Below are positions 1 to 9,906 of a stretch of DNA of 64,000 nt, piece after piece. Positions within the stretch are counted from its first letter, which is position 1. Every line of letters starts with the position of its first letter. The stretch comes from Mesotaenium endlicherianum (Eukaryota > Streptophyta > Zygnematophyceae > Zygnematales > Mesotaeniaceae): contig WELA01002297.1 in assembly GCA_009602735.1 (NCBI GenBank), positions 924,126 to 988,125 of the forward strand, read 5' to 3'. The translations under genes were made by a program, and so were the position numbers. The notes under the pieces are model-generated. The model saw nothing but the letters and a program-made list of their open reading frames with translations. It searched no databases and was not told the origin of the DNA.

Positions 1-2820
1 GAGGAGTTGAAAACACAGATTGCAGAGCTGGAGGAAAATGGTTACATTTCTCTTAGTAAATTGCCGTACGGCGCACCTATCCTATTTGTTAAGAAAAAGG
101 ATGGCAGTATGCGGATGTGTGTGGATTACAGAGTCCTGAACAGAATTACAGTAAAGAANGAGAACAAGTATGCTTTACCCAAGATCGAGGACTTGCTTGA
201 TACCCTGTCTGGCGTTAAAGTGTTCAGTAAGATAGATCTCAAGAGTGGTTATCATCAAATCAGAATTGCTGAGGGGGATGAACACAAGACTGCTTTCCGC
301 ACACGTTATGGACACTATGAGTTCAACGTGATGCCATTTGGACTGACTAATGCTCCTGCTACCTTTATGGGTGCTATGAATGACATTTTCAGGCCTTATT
401 TGGATAAGTTTGTGCAAGTTTTCCTGGATGATATTTTAATTTTCTCTAAAGATGAAGCTCAGCACACTGAACACTTAAAGAAAGTGCTGGACACTCTGCG
501 GAAAAATCACTTGTATGCTAAAATGAGCAAGTGTGATTTCTTTAAGGAAAGTATTGAATTCTTAGGCCACGTTGTCAGTAAAGAGGGCATCAGTGTGGAT
601 CCTAAGAAAGTCCAGACCATACGGGACTGGCCAGTACCACAGTCTGTCTCTGAAGTTAGATCCTTCCTCGGGTTGGCTAACTACTATAGGAGATTTATTG
701 AGAATTATTCCACAAAGGCCAGTAAACTGACTGACCTTACTAAGAAAGACATCGGGTATTTGTGGGGGGAAGAGCAGCCGGCTGCCTTCCAGACCCTTAA
801 AGATGCCCTTTGTTCTGCCCCAGTGCTAGCCGTATATGACCCCAGCAAACCGGTGCAGGTGGTTACTGATGCCTCTGATTTTGCCATGGGTGCTATTTTG
901 TTGCAGCCTGCTGACAAAACCACAAAGGATGGTAAGGTACGGCAGGAGTGGCATCCTGTGCTGTATGAGTCTATGAAATTTAATCCAGCGGAGATTAATT
1001 ACTCAGTGCATGATAAAGAGCTGCTAGCTATCATTCATGTACTCAAACAGTGGAGAGCATACTTACATGGTAAAGCTTTTAAGGTGATTACAGATCATCT
1101 AGCTCTGACCCACTTTCAGAAGAAGTCCAAGCTGTCGAGGAGGGAGAACCGCTGGAGCCAGATGCTGGAGCAGTTCCAAGTCCAGATCGACTACAAACCA
1201 GGGAAGTTGAATCCTGCTGATGCACTCTCTAGAAGACCTGACTTGCAAGAAAGGAACTTTAGTCAGCATGCTGTAGATAAAGTCCTGTGTGCACTCACTT
1301 CACTAAAGGTGAAAAAGTCCTTCCTTGAACAACTTAGGAAAGCCTACCTTTCTGACCCAACATTTGAGCCCAGCCCCACTACTGGTGTGTGTCGTGCTAC
1401 TGCACTCGGGTATAAGCTCAAGGGAGGGGTCTGGGTGACTGAAACCACTTCAGGCAGGCTGAAGCTGGTCATTCCTAATAATTTGGAAATAAGGTCTCTC
1501 TTACTGAGTCAAGCTCATGACAGTCTCCTGGGTGGACATTTGGGGCAGGCCAAAACTGTTGGCAAACTGGCAAAACATTATCATTGGGAGGGGTTACCCC
1601 GGGAGGTCTTGAAATATGTCAAGTCCTGTGACCAGTGTCAGAGAAATAAGTCTCGGCACACACCACCCGGAGGTCTCTTGCAACCGCTACCCATCCCAGC
1701 GGGACGCTGGGAAACTATATCCATGGACTGGGTGGTCTCACTACCAAGAACTGCCAACGGGCATGATTCAATACTGGTAGTCGTGGATAAACTGACAAAA
1801 ATGGTCATTTTTATCCCCACAACTGTCAAAGTGACTGCACTCGAAACAGCGAGACAGTTTTACAACCATGTAGTATGCCAACATGGGCTCCCTTCTAATA
1901 TCATCTCAGACAGAGACTCAAAATTCACCTCTAAGTTCTGGAGAGCTTTAATGGGGTTAATGGGAGTCAAACAGCTGCTCAGCACAGCAAACCACCCTCA
2001 GACTGATGGGCAGACTGAAAGAACTAACCGAGTTCTGCAGGAGGTGCTGAGAGCATATATTAACCAAAAACAAGATAATTGGGATGACCTGTTGCCTCAA
2101 ATTCAGTTTGCGGTCAACAGTGCGGTGCACGCGTCAACGGGCAAAACTCCTTTTGAACTCAGCCTGGGTAGAGTCCCTAAGTCTCCTCTAGATGTGCTAG
2201 GGGAATCTTTAACTCACCCTGAAGGGATTGACAACCCGGTCTCCCTCCAGTTAACTCAGGAGTTTGCTGACACCCTGTCAGAAGTCCAACGAAACTTGCA
2301 CACGGCCCAAGAAAACCAACAAAAATACGCTAATCAACACCGTCGGGAACTGACATTTTCCAAGGGGGATTTAGTCAAACTGCATTCTCAGCACCTGTAC
2401 CTCCCTGGTGTGGTCAAGAAAAAGCTTGGCCCTGTCTGGGTCGGTCCATATTCGGTGGTCCGTCGTGTCGGTCAGAATGCTTACAAACTGAACATGTCAG
2501 CTGAATACAAGGGGCACCCGGTCTTTAATGTCTCCTTCCTGGAACCGTACATCAAAGGTGATACACTGTTCACAGGTCGGTTCCCTGTCCAACCGGGACC
2601 GGTCCCCGCTGTCCGGGACGGCGACCCTGAGGAATATGAGGTCGATGAGATTTTAGACGCTCGCTCGGTCCGTCGATCGTCTAAATATGTCATGAAATAC
2701 CTCATTCGATGGAAGGGTTACGATGCCTCTGGGGACACTTGGGAGTTTAAGGACCACTTGACCAATGCCAAAGGGGCGTTGACACGGTTCCACCTTCGGG
2801 CCGCTGGAGTCCCTCCATAA
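1..2820 (+). CDS. pol: Ty3/gypsy pol: RT, RNase H, integrase, chromodomain (5' partial)
   Basis: Polyprotein segment of about 939 codons that runs off the left edge. Reverse transcriptase comes first, with the [27 protein letters not shown] and FLDDIL motifs (the catalytic aspartates lie in FLDDIL, near base 430). RNase H follows at about 850-1240 (TDAS, KELLAI, TDHLAL). The integrase has an HHCC zinc finger at about 1510-1650 ([13 protein letters not shown]) and a DDE core at about 1720-2030 ([21 protein letters not shown]). The GPY/F-like region ([10 protein letters not shown]) precedes a chromodomain at about 2635-2790 ([23 protein letters not shown]), which in this family directs integration to chromatin marks. 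The chromodomain defines it as a chromovirus. Confidence 0.92.
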   Translation, partial: EELKTQIAELEENGYISLSKLPYGAPILFVKKKDGSMRMCVDYRVLNRITVKXENKYALPKIEDLLDTLSGVKVFSKIDLKSGYHQIRIAEGDEHKTAFRTRYGHYEFNVMPFGLTNAPATFMGAMNDIFRPYLDKFVQVFLDDILIFSKDEAQHTEHLKKVLDTLRKNHLYAKMSKCDFFKESIEFLGHVVSKEGISVDPKKVQTIRDWPVPQSVSEVRSFLGLANYYRRFIENYSTKASKLTDLTKKDIGYLWGEEQPAAFQTLKDALCSAPVLAVYDPSKPVQVVTDASDFAMGAILLQPADKTTKDGKVRQEWHPVLYESMKFNPAEINYSVHDKELLAIIHVLKQWRAYLHGKAFKVITDHLALTHFQKKSKLSRRENRWSQMLEQFQVQIDYKPGKLNPADALSRRPDLQERNFSQHAVDKVLCALTSLKVKKSFLEQLRKAYLSDPTFEPSPTTGVCRATALGYKLKGGVWVTETTSGRLKLVIPNNLEIRSLLLSQAHDSLLGGHLGQAKTVGKLAKHYHWEGLPREVLKYVKSCDQCQRNKSRHTPPGGLLQPLPIPAGRWETISMDWVVSLPRTANGHDSILVVVDKLTKMVIFIPTTVKVTALETARQFYNHVVCQHGLPSNIISDRDSKFTSKFWRALMGLMGVKQLLSTANHPQTDGQTERTNRVLQEVLRAYINQKQDNWDDLLPQIQFAVNSAVHASTGKTPFELSLGRVPKSPLDVLGESLTHPEGIDNPVSLQLTQEFADTLSEVQRNLHTAQENQQKYANQHRRELTFSKGDLVKLHSQHLYLPGVVKKKLGPVWVGPYSVVRRVGQNAYKLNMSAEYKGHPVFNVSFLEPYIKGDTLFTGRFPVQPGPVPAVRDGDPEEYEVDEILDARSVRRSSKYVMKYLIRWKGYDASGDTWEFKDHLTNAKGALTRFHLRAAGVPP

Positions 2821-2868
2821 CTGTCATTTCAGTTGACACGGGAAGGTGACAGGCGGTCCTGTCTCCAT

Positions 2869-2884
2869 TTAAGTTGGAGGGGAA
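2869..2884 (+). other. Polypurine-like tract directly after pol
   Basis: The sequence TTAAGTTGGAGGGG lies about 50 bases after the pol stop. It nearly repeats the tract at 4868-4880 that immediately precedes the 3' LTR. It may act as an internal second-strand primer, or it may be a relic of the original 3' end before the extra ORF was gained. The role is inferred; the repeat itself is directly visible. Confidence 0.5.
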
Positions 2885-3087
2885 AATATATGACAGTTAG
2901 TGAGCGAGAGCGATAAAAACACACTCATACGTTTATGTGTAGCGCATCGCAACTACGTCAACTTTTAGCAATCATCCTGTAAGGTAAACAGCAGCGAAGC
3001 CACTATACTAAATACTAACATACTTCCTGCAATCCCTATGACAAAGGTCCATATCCTACTAACTTGTGCCCTGGTTACATGTGCAGG

Positions 3088-4764
3088 ATGGCGCCCACCA
3101 CACAAAAGGAGGACAGAAAGCGCAAGGCAGAAGAAGCCAGGAGGACAATGGAGCAATACCAGAAGGAGCTGGCGGCGACGTCCCTCACCAGGAGAGAACA
3201 AGAAAGGGTCCGCAAACAACAAGAGGCGGCAGAAGAGGCACAGAGGAAGAAGGATCAGGAAGCGGAAAACCTCAGGAAGGCTGAGGAGGAGAGACAGAAG
3301 AAACAGCAAGAAGAAGCGGCAGCGGCAGAAGAGGAGAAAAGAAAAAAGATTGAAGCGGACAGACAGAAGAGCTTGGCCACTTACAGGTATACTGTGGTGG
3401 GTGGCCAAAACTTCGATAACCTGAAGGAAGCATTGCTGGCAGCCCAGGAGATCAACAGGCTGGAACAGACAACACTGCTACAGAAGGAAGGAGCTACAGC
3501 ACTGGACAGGTACATCGAGACACACACCGGCGTGGTCCTTTACGAAGATTATGCTAAGATGGTGGGCTATACAGCAGAGCAGGCCCGGTATCTCGCAGAT
3601 GATTCAGAGGACAAGCCGGTCCCCATACCGGGAATAGTGGGAGATCAGAGACTCATCCGGATGGTGAGCATGCGGCCCGATAGCTTTAAGGATACGGTAT
3701 TCTACCTCACACTCCTGCCAGCTTACAATGAAGTTGAGAGAAGGAGCTGGGAGTACTTGGCCAGGGAAGCAGGACAGCAGATGTTCTCTCCCCACTGGTT
3801 CCCGTGTAAACTGAGGAAGGCTGAGCACGGACCCCAGTACTACCAGCAGCCAACAGACTGGAGGTGGATGACCGTCACAAATAAGAAGCAGGAGTGTGAC
3901 CGAGCCCAACCGGATGACTTCCACTATGGCCTAGACGGCTATCTCATCCTACCACCTCACATTGCCCCTTGGGACCCCAGGCTGAATGGATGCCTGAGCA
4001 ATATGAATGCAGAGACCAAGGAACATAGGAGGAGGGGAAGAGAGTACTTCTCTAAGGGAAAGCATGCCTTTGTCAAATGGGCAAAGAATGCAGGCCGGAT
4101 AGATATCAGTAGGCTGAAGGCCAAGCAACCTCCAGCGCGCCCTAAGAAAGGGAGGTCGGTAGACTACTCCATGTCTACTAGGGAGCAGGACGACTTAGTG
4201 GACGAGACCCCTACTCTCTCCGAGGAGGAGGATGAGGAGGATGAGGAAGAAGAACAAGGCAGAGGAGAAGCATCAGCAGCAGGTACTCAGGATACCCAGG
4301 GACAGGCAGTGGCACTTCCTAAAGAACCACGATCAGGTGTGTGGAATGTGATCCCCGTTATGGCGACAACTGGACCCCGCGCTCGCTCACCCAGCCCACC
4401 TGCCCAAGCAGGGGAAGAAGCTGATCTGACGGTACTGGGCAGCAGACACAGACAAAAATCCCCAGAGGACAGGGGTGCCAGAAGAGGGACACGCGGGTGG
4501 GCCAGAGGTATGCCAGCCTCCCCCTCCGCTCAGGGGCATGTACCTCTAGCCAATGTATTTCAGCATCCTACTGGAATGCCTGTCTATGTGGGCATCAACA
4601 CCCAAGTGGTTGAAGAGCAGGCTACCGTCCTCCGTTCTCCCCGAGGGTCAACTTTAGAGCAAACAGGGTTCTTTAGAAGGCCAGCTGACAGACCTAGAGG
4701 GCTGTCCAGATCTAGGTCCAGATCTCCGTCTCCTGACCCTGAAGCCCCAGGAACAACCCCTTAA
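3088..4764 (+). CDS. Additional ORF of the chromovirus, downstream of pol
   Basis: ORF of about 558 codons lying between pol and the 3' LTR, the place where extra or env-like ORFs sit in some plant Ty3/gypsy elements. I chose the ATG at 3088 (MAPTTQKEDRK) because a splice-acceptor-like TACATGTGCAG ends at its border; the frame is open slightly further upstream. Residues 1-100 are a highly charged Glu/Lys/Arg/Gln-rich region predicted to be coiled coil. The middle (about 105-330) is a folded-looking region rich in Tyr and Trp (YYQQPTDWRWMTVTN, LILPPHIAPWDPRLN). After it come an acidic Glu/Asp run and a Pro/Ser/Arg-rich tail with RSRSRSPSPD. I see no signal peptide, membrane segment or zinc knuckle, so it is neither a typical envelope nor a typical gag. 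I do not recognise its family. Confidence 0.7.
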   Translation: MAPTTQKEDRKRKAEEARRTMEQYQKELAATSLTRREQERVRKQQEAAEEAQRKKDQEAENLRKAEEERQKKQQEEAAAAEEEKRKKIEADRQKSLATYRYTVVGGQNFDNLKEALLAAQEINRLEQTTLLQKEGATALDRYIETHTGVVLYEDYAKMVGYTAEQARYLADDSEDKPVPIPGIVGDQRLIRMVSMRPDSFKDTVFYLTLLPAYNEVERRSWEYLAREAGQQMFSPHWFPCKLRKAEHGPQYYQQPTDWRWMTVTNKKQECDRAQPDDFHYGLDGYLILPPHIAPWDPRLNGCLSNMNAETKEHRRRGREYFSKGKHAFVKWAKNAGRIDISRLKAKQPPARPKKGRSVDYSMSTREQDDLVDETPTLSEEEDEEDEEEEQGRGEASAAGTQDTQGQAVALPKEPRSGVWNVIPVMATTGPRARSPSPPAQAGEEADLTVLGSRHRQKSPEDRGARRGTRGWARGMPASPSAQGHVPLANVFQHPTGMPVYVGINTQVVEEQATVLRSPRGSTLEQTGFFRRPADRPRGLSRSRSRSPSPDPEAPGTTP

Positions 4765-4867
4765 GGTGACACGCTGAAGAGGCAGTCAGTAAGGGAGGCT
4801 GGTCAGGTTCAGTTCCCTAATTTAAAAAAAAATTCTGCAGTTTAATGTTGTCGAGGCGACAACAAGT

Positions 4868-4881
4868 TAAGTTGGAGGGAT
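4868..4881 (+). other. Polypurine tract before the 3' LTR
   Basis: TTAAGTTGGAGGGA sits immediately before TGTAATGAATC, the presumed first bases of the 3' LTR. This is the usual position of the plus-strand primer in LTR retrotransposons. A small dyad, GTCGAGGCGAC, precedes it at about 4850, as is common at the internal 3' end of chromoviruses. Confidence 0.7.
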
Positions 4882-5596
4882 TGTAATGAATCAGTATATT
4901 AGTGGATATAATATTCATTTAAATATAATAGTTAATCAGGTTCAGCCTGCTGAACTTTAGTTAATAGTCAATCTGCTGGACTTTACATAATTATCAGTTT
5001 AATGACTGAGTCGAAGCCAGCAGGCTGAAAGTCCATATAAGTCAGCTGGCTGACACATTCTTTGACAGCAAGCTGACTTCCGTACTCGGTAGCAGCGAAC
5101 TGCCTTGATATGCATCTAAGTGCGATATGCTAGATGAATAGCCAGATGACATCCCTATGATGGATGGCTATTCGGGATGATGGGAGATGGCGGTGGATTT
5201 GGTTAACCGAGGTCCTACCAACGTGGTTAACTCCCGGGTAGGCGGTGCCATCGCACTGGCCGTTGAACAGTAAACTCATTCCATGTACATATGCTAGGAT
5301 TGCTCTCGAGTTCGGCATTCGGAAACGAGGCCAACTCTCTTGTACAGCTTACTGAGAGAGATCTGAATCCAAAGCGAAAAGCCATTGATACGCACTGTCT
5401 TCTAACCTTGCTTATGTGTGAGTTTACTGATTTGCATTATTGATGCTAGTTTACTCTCATTTGACTGACAAGTATTATTCACTGCTAGTGTATTGTCCTT
5501 CGCCGTTTAACCAGTTAACGGAAAGTACCATAAAGATTACTTGCTGATATAAAGATCTTTATTAATTGTTAATCGCCTATTTGGTAAGTCGATTCA
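4882..5596 (+). repeat. 3' LTR of the chromovirus
   Basis: Begins TGTAATGAATC right after the polypurine tract. The right border is placed at about 5596 (…GATTCA), where the minus-strand gag-like reading frame of the neighbouring element stops matching; a CA at 5600-5601 is an alternative. The length of about 715 bp is normal for the group. It contains several short CAGC(C/T)TG-type inverted motifs and a 68-base segment (5203-5270) related to a site at 7474-7540 on the opposite strand. Target-site duplication cannot be checked because the left end is not in the window. Confidence 0.65.
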
Positions 5597-5791
5597 TTTC
5601 ACTTGCACGGTTGCTTCATAGGTGGCCAAGCCCACTTGGTTGTGGACGATTATTAGGTAGGCTGCCCACTCATTTGCGGGAACTCCTTGTGGTGGGGTCA
5701 AATTTGCTATAGCGGCTGCCACGAGATTTGACGGTGCTCCTCCTTGTGGTGCTTCTTGTTGTTGCAGATTTTCTTGAGAGGGCTCTCCCAT
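5597..5791 (-). CDS. Gag-like N-terminus of the minus-strand LTR element (partial)
   Basis: An open frame of about 65 codons starts at an ATG about 90 bases downstream of the primer-binding site. It is Gln/Glu/Pro/Ala-rich at first (MGEPSQENLQQQ), then helical (EWAAYLIIVHNQVGL). Its position right after the leader is the expected place for gag. Too little remains to assign a family. It is a fossil fragment ending at the junction with the chromovirus LTR. Confidence 0.45.
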
Positions 5792-5883
5792 TCGCGTTGG
5801 AGGAGGGTCTCTTGGAGAGGAAGGGCTTCCTTTGAAAGCTTGCTGTTGGTCTTGAGGATCGGCCTACTTCTTGTGCTACCAAA

Positions 5884-5902
5884 GTGCCTAGCTCCGATAC
5901 CA
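5884..5902 (-). other. Primer-binding site, initiator tRNA-Met type
   Basis: On the minus strand this reads TGGTATCGGAGCTAGGCAC, one base from the TGGTATCAGAGC consensus that pairs with the 3' end of initiator tRNA-Met in many plant LTR retrotransposons. It lies six bases inside the presumed LTR end, which fixes the orientation of the element. Confidence 0.7.
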
Positions 5903-5908
5903 CAGTAG

Positions 5909-6151
5909 TGAAACAGATAGATAAAGTACTTAGTGAAATATAATACTTTATCTATTCAAGACAAGGATCTTTAAACACAAGTGGTAGCTTCTTGAAAGAG
6001 AGATGACTTCTTGAAAGTTAATATACTTCTGGATTTTGGCAAGTACAAGAGTGATCCTGGAATGTCTTCCTATGTTCAAGCTCTTGTTCATATACTTGCT
6101 ACATAAGTAATTTCTAGGAAGGTGTATGTTGATGTGTTGGCACGCAACACA
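5909..6151 (-). repeat. Short LTR of the minus-strand element
   Basis: About 243 bp, bounded by TG…CA (TGTGTTG… to …TGTTTCA on the minus strand) and adjoining the primer-binding site. It contains a perfect 12-base inverted repeat, ATAGATAAAGTA / TACTTTATCTAT, at 5917-5928 and 5944-5955, close to the inner LTR end. The outer border at 6151 is a best guess; four bases further is possible. Confidence 0.5.
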
Positions 6152-7473
6152 TCCCAAAACTTGCCACCTCTTTCTAGAATAATGTACACATGTCCTTTTG
6201 ACCTAAAAATGGCACATTTGACTTTTGCCACGTGGAGTTCTTCTAGGTCCTTCCTCTAACTTCGAAAATGCCTTAGAAGGTTCAAAAGACATGAACCAAG
6301 TCACTAGAGTACCTATTCACACTTGAATCCACACAATACTACTCCAAATATATTTGAAAATATCAAAATATATGCAAATTAATACATAATAACTCAAATC
6401 ACTACATAGTGTATACATAATCTTTCGTTATTCTGTTTTAGGCGCACTAGGCTAACCCAAAAAAATTTCTATTTTATATGACCTGGTCAGCTTTCCACGT
6501 CAGCCAAAAGTACTTCAAGGTTCAAATTCACTCCAGCGGGCTAAATCGCTCGACGCTGTCGGACAATCTGATGGCCGCGCTCAGTGCAAATTAAGGGCAT
6601 TTGTCAACCGACGTTAAGCTAAATCAAAACTCCAAAGTTTCAAAACGTTTCCAATACCTGACCAATCTTGACAAATTTTGTATCAAAATGATCAAAAAAA
6701 TTGCATTCTACAATTCAAATGAATCTTGCTTATTCAAGAAATATATTTCATTCAATTATATCAAATCAGAGATAGGTGGAAGCGTGTAAAATCAGGGAGC
6801 AATTTTCGACCTCATAAATGAATTCCGTTTACTCATCTATACCCCTTGACTTATTTATCACAGTGTGCCATAGTTTCACACTAACACAAGGCACAAGAAA
6901 TAGGCGAACTTGAGGACTAGAGCTTCTCTTTTAGAAACTCATAGACTCTTTCCTACCAAGCATACAAGCATATATAAGCACACACACAACATCAGAGGAA
7001 TGTATAGCGAAGGCGCTCTCATTCAGATGATCGTAATGTAGTCAAAACACATCCCACTGACTTAGGTGCAAAACCATGACATCTGTCAGCTATGTGACCC
7101 TAAAATGTCAGAGGGCATAACTTTGTCAATACTACTTGAAATTGAGCAAACTCAACGGCAACGAACGCATCTTGACAAGACCTTTCCGAATAGTCCTAGT
7201 CCTTTCCATTTGAAGCTGAGACAGAGACGCCTTCTAAATTTCCGTGAAAGTTGGTCATGATAACGAAACCAAAAGTGCACACATGACTTGCATCCGACAC
7301 TAAAGCCTAATGTCTAGAATGTGGGACCATGAGATCCCAGCCTGCTATGAACCTAGTGACCACCTGGTTGACCACGGCGCAAGGTGCGACGTGTTGTGGG
7401 AAACCCGTTAAGTTGGGACCCACGAATCTAGGTATAACGACCATATTAATTGGACGGTTGACTGAAGTCCTAA

Positions 7474-7540
7474 CTGTTCAGTTGGCTGACGACGGCTCTG
7501 CCTACCTAGAAGTCAACCACACTGGTAGGACATCGGTTTA
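7474..7540 (+). repeat. Short segment inverted relative to 5203-5270 of the LTR
   Basis: This segment matches the reverse complement of 5203-5270 at about 50 of 68 positions by eye, sharing the cores GCCTACC, AACCAC, TGGTAGGAC and TCGGTT. Similarity fades outside it. In one frame both copies translate to similar peptides (DGSAYLEVNHTGRTSV here, DGTAYPGVNHVGRTSV on the minus strand at 5203-5270). It may be a remnant of an old, opposite-facing LTR of the same family or of a shared coding segment. Confidence 0.55.
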
Positions 7541-9539
7541 TTGAATCTCAGTCGACCTATCGACTTCCAGTATACTACGGTCACATGTGCCAATCTATAA
7601 ATAATAATCTAAATAAATATATCTATCCCCAGCGTACTGGAGCTAAGTATAGTGACTAATATCAAGCGAGCTTACTGTATGTCAACCTACTGATATTATA
7701 TCCTATGCATAACTGATATAAAAACTTCAGCAACCTATATTATGATACAAAAGTCATCCTGCTGACCTTTTCGACAAAGTAATTAAGTAAACTCGCATTA
7801 TATCGACATACATTCATTGAGATAAACTCGCACATGTGAGTATATTGACATATTACTTACTTAGTGGTGTATTTATATATGTAATTATTTAAAAAAATAA
7901 TGAACTAATTCAATACAACAATGCTATGACCTTTCAACTGTTGTATATCAAGTGTTTACATGTGTATGCAGTGCTCGTTAATTTTTGAATAAGATTCGGT
8001 TGTTTTGCTTGTAAAGCTTACAAAATCTCACGGATTGTACACAATCAAGAAATATTTGTTGTCCAATGATCCTAAAATGGCTAAGTAGAACAAGGACACA
8101 GTAGAGAAGGAGGCATTATTAATAGGCCAAGGAGCCAAAGATCCATGTTTCTACCGACGTTTCAAAACTTTCTATCTTGCTGCAATCTAACTTAGTGAAT
8201 AAGTTAGCGATTAGAATTTTCTAGACAGACTTTGACTTCCTGACACGCTAGAACACGCAGACTCAACTTACTAGGAGATTCTTGAATAGAATTAAGACAA
8301 ATACCAAAGTGCGCGAGCAAGGCATGAAATGCTGAGTTGGTGGTCAGATTCTAAATTTTCAAAAGTTCTTTATGCAAAAGCAAGTGCTAGGATTGATGGC
8401 TCGTAGAGAATTGAAATTGTAGGTTTCAATGAGTAATTGATGAGGATAGTTAAGGGCAAAGAAGCTTGGCCAAATAGCAAGAGATTATCATAGGTTAAAA
8501 GGTTTGGAAGCTTACTTGTTTAGAAGTAAAGCAAAAGCCTGTGAAGGCGACTTTCTTTGATTTTGTCAATGGCATTTTTTTTATATCTTGAAGCCATCAA
8601 CATGGTCGTAAAGCCCGCCTATAAGTAGTCACTTCTCCACAAGTAATGAGAACTCAAGCCAAGCAAAACTTTTTGCAAATAGCTGAAACTCTTAAAACAA
8701 AGGGGTATGAGTGACCTCAGTGTGTGAACAAAAAGCCTGTTGGTGAAGGACTTGGCTTTTTCCAATTCAGGCCAACACAGGAGCAGGGTCAACCAGGTAC
8801 GACCATCCACCGACACATGTGCAAGATCGACCCTAGGTGAGCAACTAAGTTGACAATTCACATGAGAGCCACCCTCAAAGGTCGACCAGGTCGGAAAATC
8901 ACGTGTGGAAGACGCGCACACATGCCAAAGGTACCGTTAAAGATAGGCACGAAAACAAGCCAGATCTAAAGAATAAGGGCCCGACGAAAGGCTTGTAAAT
9001 GTGGAGAAAAGAAGTCGGCTAATGGAAGACCGCATGTTGACCAGCGCGAAGGAGGTCTTGAGAGTGGATGCTTGTTTGCACTTGTTTGTCCTGGTTGCGA
9101 TACGCGGTTGCACGACAATATTGCTGTCGCTATTGAGTCCCCACAAATATCGAACAGGCGTCTTGCACAGAATCTTTTACTGTCTATAGACACCAGCATC
9201 CAGGGCCCATGCTGGCCCATGCCCTTGGCTATAATGTCGCCACGGCCCATGCGAAGGCGAGATATTTGGTCGAGACCTTCCTTAGGCGTGTTGAGGGCAC
9301 CGATCGAGGAGTGAGGTATTTGTGGGCAGCTGCAGACTACAGATTTGGACGGCGATTCTTTGAGAATGTAACGAGAACCCCGACGTCGTCGTGACGTTTC
9401 TTCGGAGCCACTTCACGAAACGACAATGGCAGTCGATGCATCGGGATTCAGATGTGGTCGCAGGCCTGCAGGCACTCGCAAAGACGAAGCTTACCGCAGC
9501 CAGCACTGCATATTCCGTAGATTTGCATACCTTATCAAC

Positions 9540-9671
9540 CCAATCGCCATTTGCGTACACTCCATCCTGGATGATTATCCAATCACATGCATGAAATTTG
9601 CCATCGTGTTCCAAAACTGTAGGCTTCCCAGGAGCGGCGACCTTCGCCCACCTTGGCCTAACATTCGCCAA
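9540..9671 (-). other. Coding-like segment, possible exon, unassigned
   Basis: On the minus strand an open frame contains the protein-like stretch HDGKFHACDWIIIQDG and ends at GTTGATAAG followed by GTATGC, a good splice donor (exon edge near 9540). No ATG in the same frame was found; the frame opens from a stop near 9683. It lies head-to-head with CHL27, 236 bases from its ATG. It could be an exon or pseudo-exon of an unknown small gene, or chance. I do not recognise the family. Confidence 0.2.
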
Positions 9672-9906
9672 CTTTCGCTACACCGCGCGTTGATCCGATG
9701 TGAGTTAGCCGCTGACAGAGCAATGCTGGATAGCGCAAGTAGTTCTTATCTAAACTCTACCACGAGTGCCGTTGTCTTCGCACTAATTCTCGCTCGAGGC
9801 TCGCTTATTATAATCACGGCCAAGAGTGGCTTCTGAGTTGTATTCAGTACGAGTCCGAGTGACTTTTTGGTCGATTTTTTTGTTTTTGTGAGAACACAGT
9901 AGAACA

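Larger units (their letters stand above)
1..5596 (+). mobile_element. Ty3/gypsy chromovirus, right-hand portion
   Basis: LTR retrotransposon of the Ty3/gypsy superfamily, chromovirus branch, cut by the left edge of the window. Visible parts in order: reverse transcriptase, RNase H, integrase and C-terminal chromodomain (to 2820), a spacer with a polypurine-like tract, an additional ORF (3088-4764), a second polypurine tract just before 4882, and a 3' LTR from 4882 to about 5596. The pol part inside the window reads open throughout, with one ambiguous base at 160, so the copy looks recent or at least little decayed. Age cannot be estimated because the 5' LTR is outside the window. It appears to be inserted into, or joined to, a minus-strand LTR element starting at about 5597. 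Confidence 0.88.
5597..6151 (-). mobile_element. 5' end of a second LTR retroelement (minus strand)
   Basis: Read on the minus strand, the order is: a short LTR (about 6151 to 5909, beginning TGTGTTGCG and ending CTGTTTCA), a six-base spacer, a primer-binding site (5902-5884), a leader of about 90 bases, and the start of a gag-like frame (5791 to about 5597). It stops where the chromovirus 3' LTR ends, so either the chromovirus inserted into this element and the rest lies left of the window, or the element is a truncated fossil. The small LTR and tRNA-Met type primer site suit a Ty1/copia element, but no pol is visible to prove it. It is incomplete here. Confidence 0.6.
6152..9906. other. Gene-poor AT-rich interval
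   Basis: About 3.75 kb without a recognisable gene. It is AT-rich up to about 8900, with stops in all frames. Two things stand out. The first is the 67-base segment at 7474-7540, related to the chromovirus LTR on the other strand. The second is a higher-GC stretch at about 8950-9720, just upstream of CHL27, with a few open minus-strand frames (see 9540-9671). The last few hundred bases must include the CHL27 promoter and 5' leader. I saw no tRNA and no intact transposon. Confidence 0.5.
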
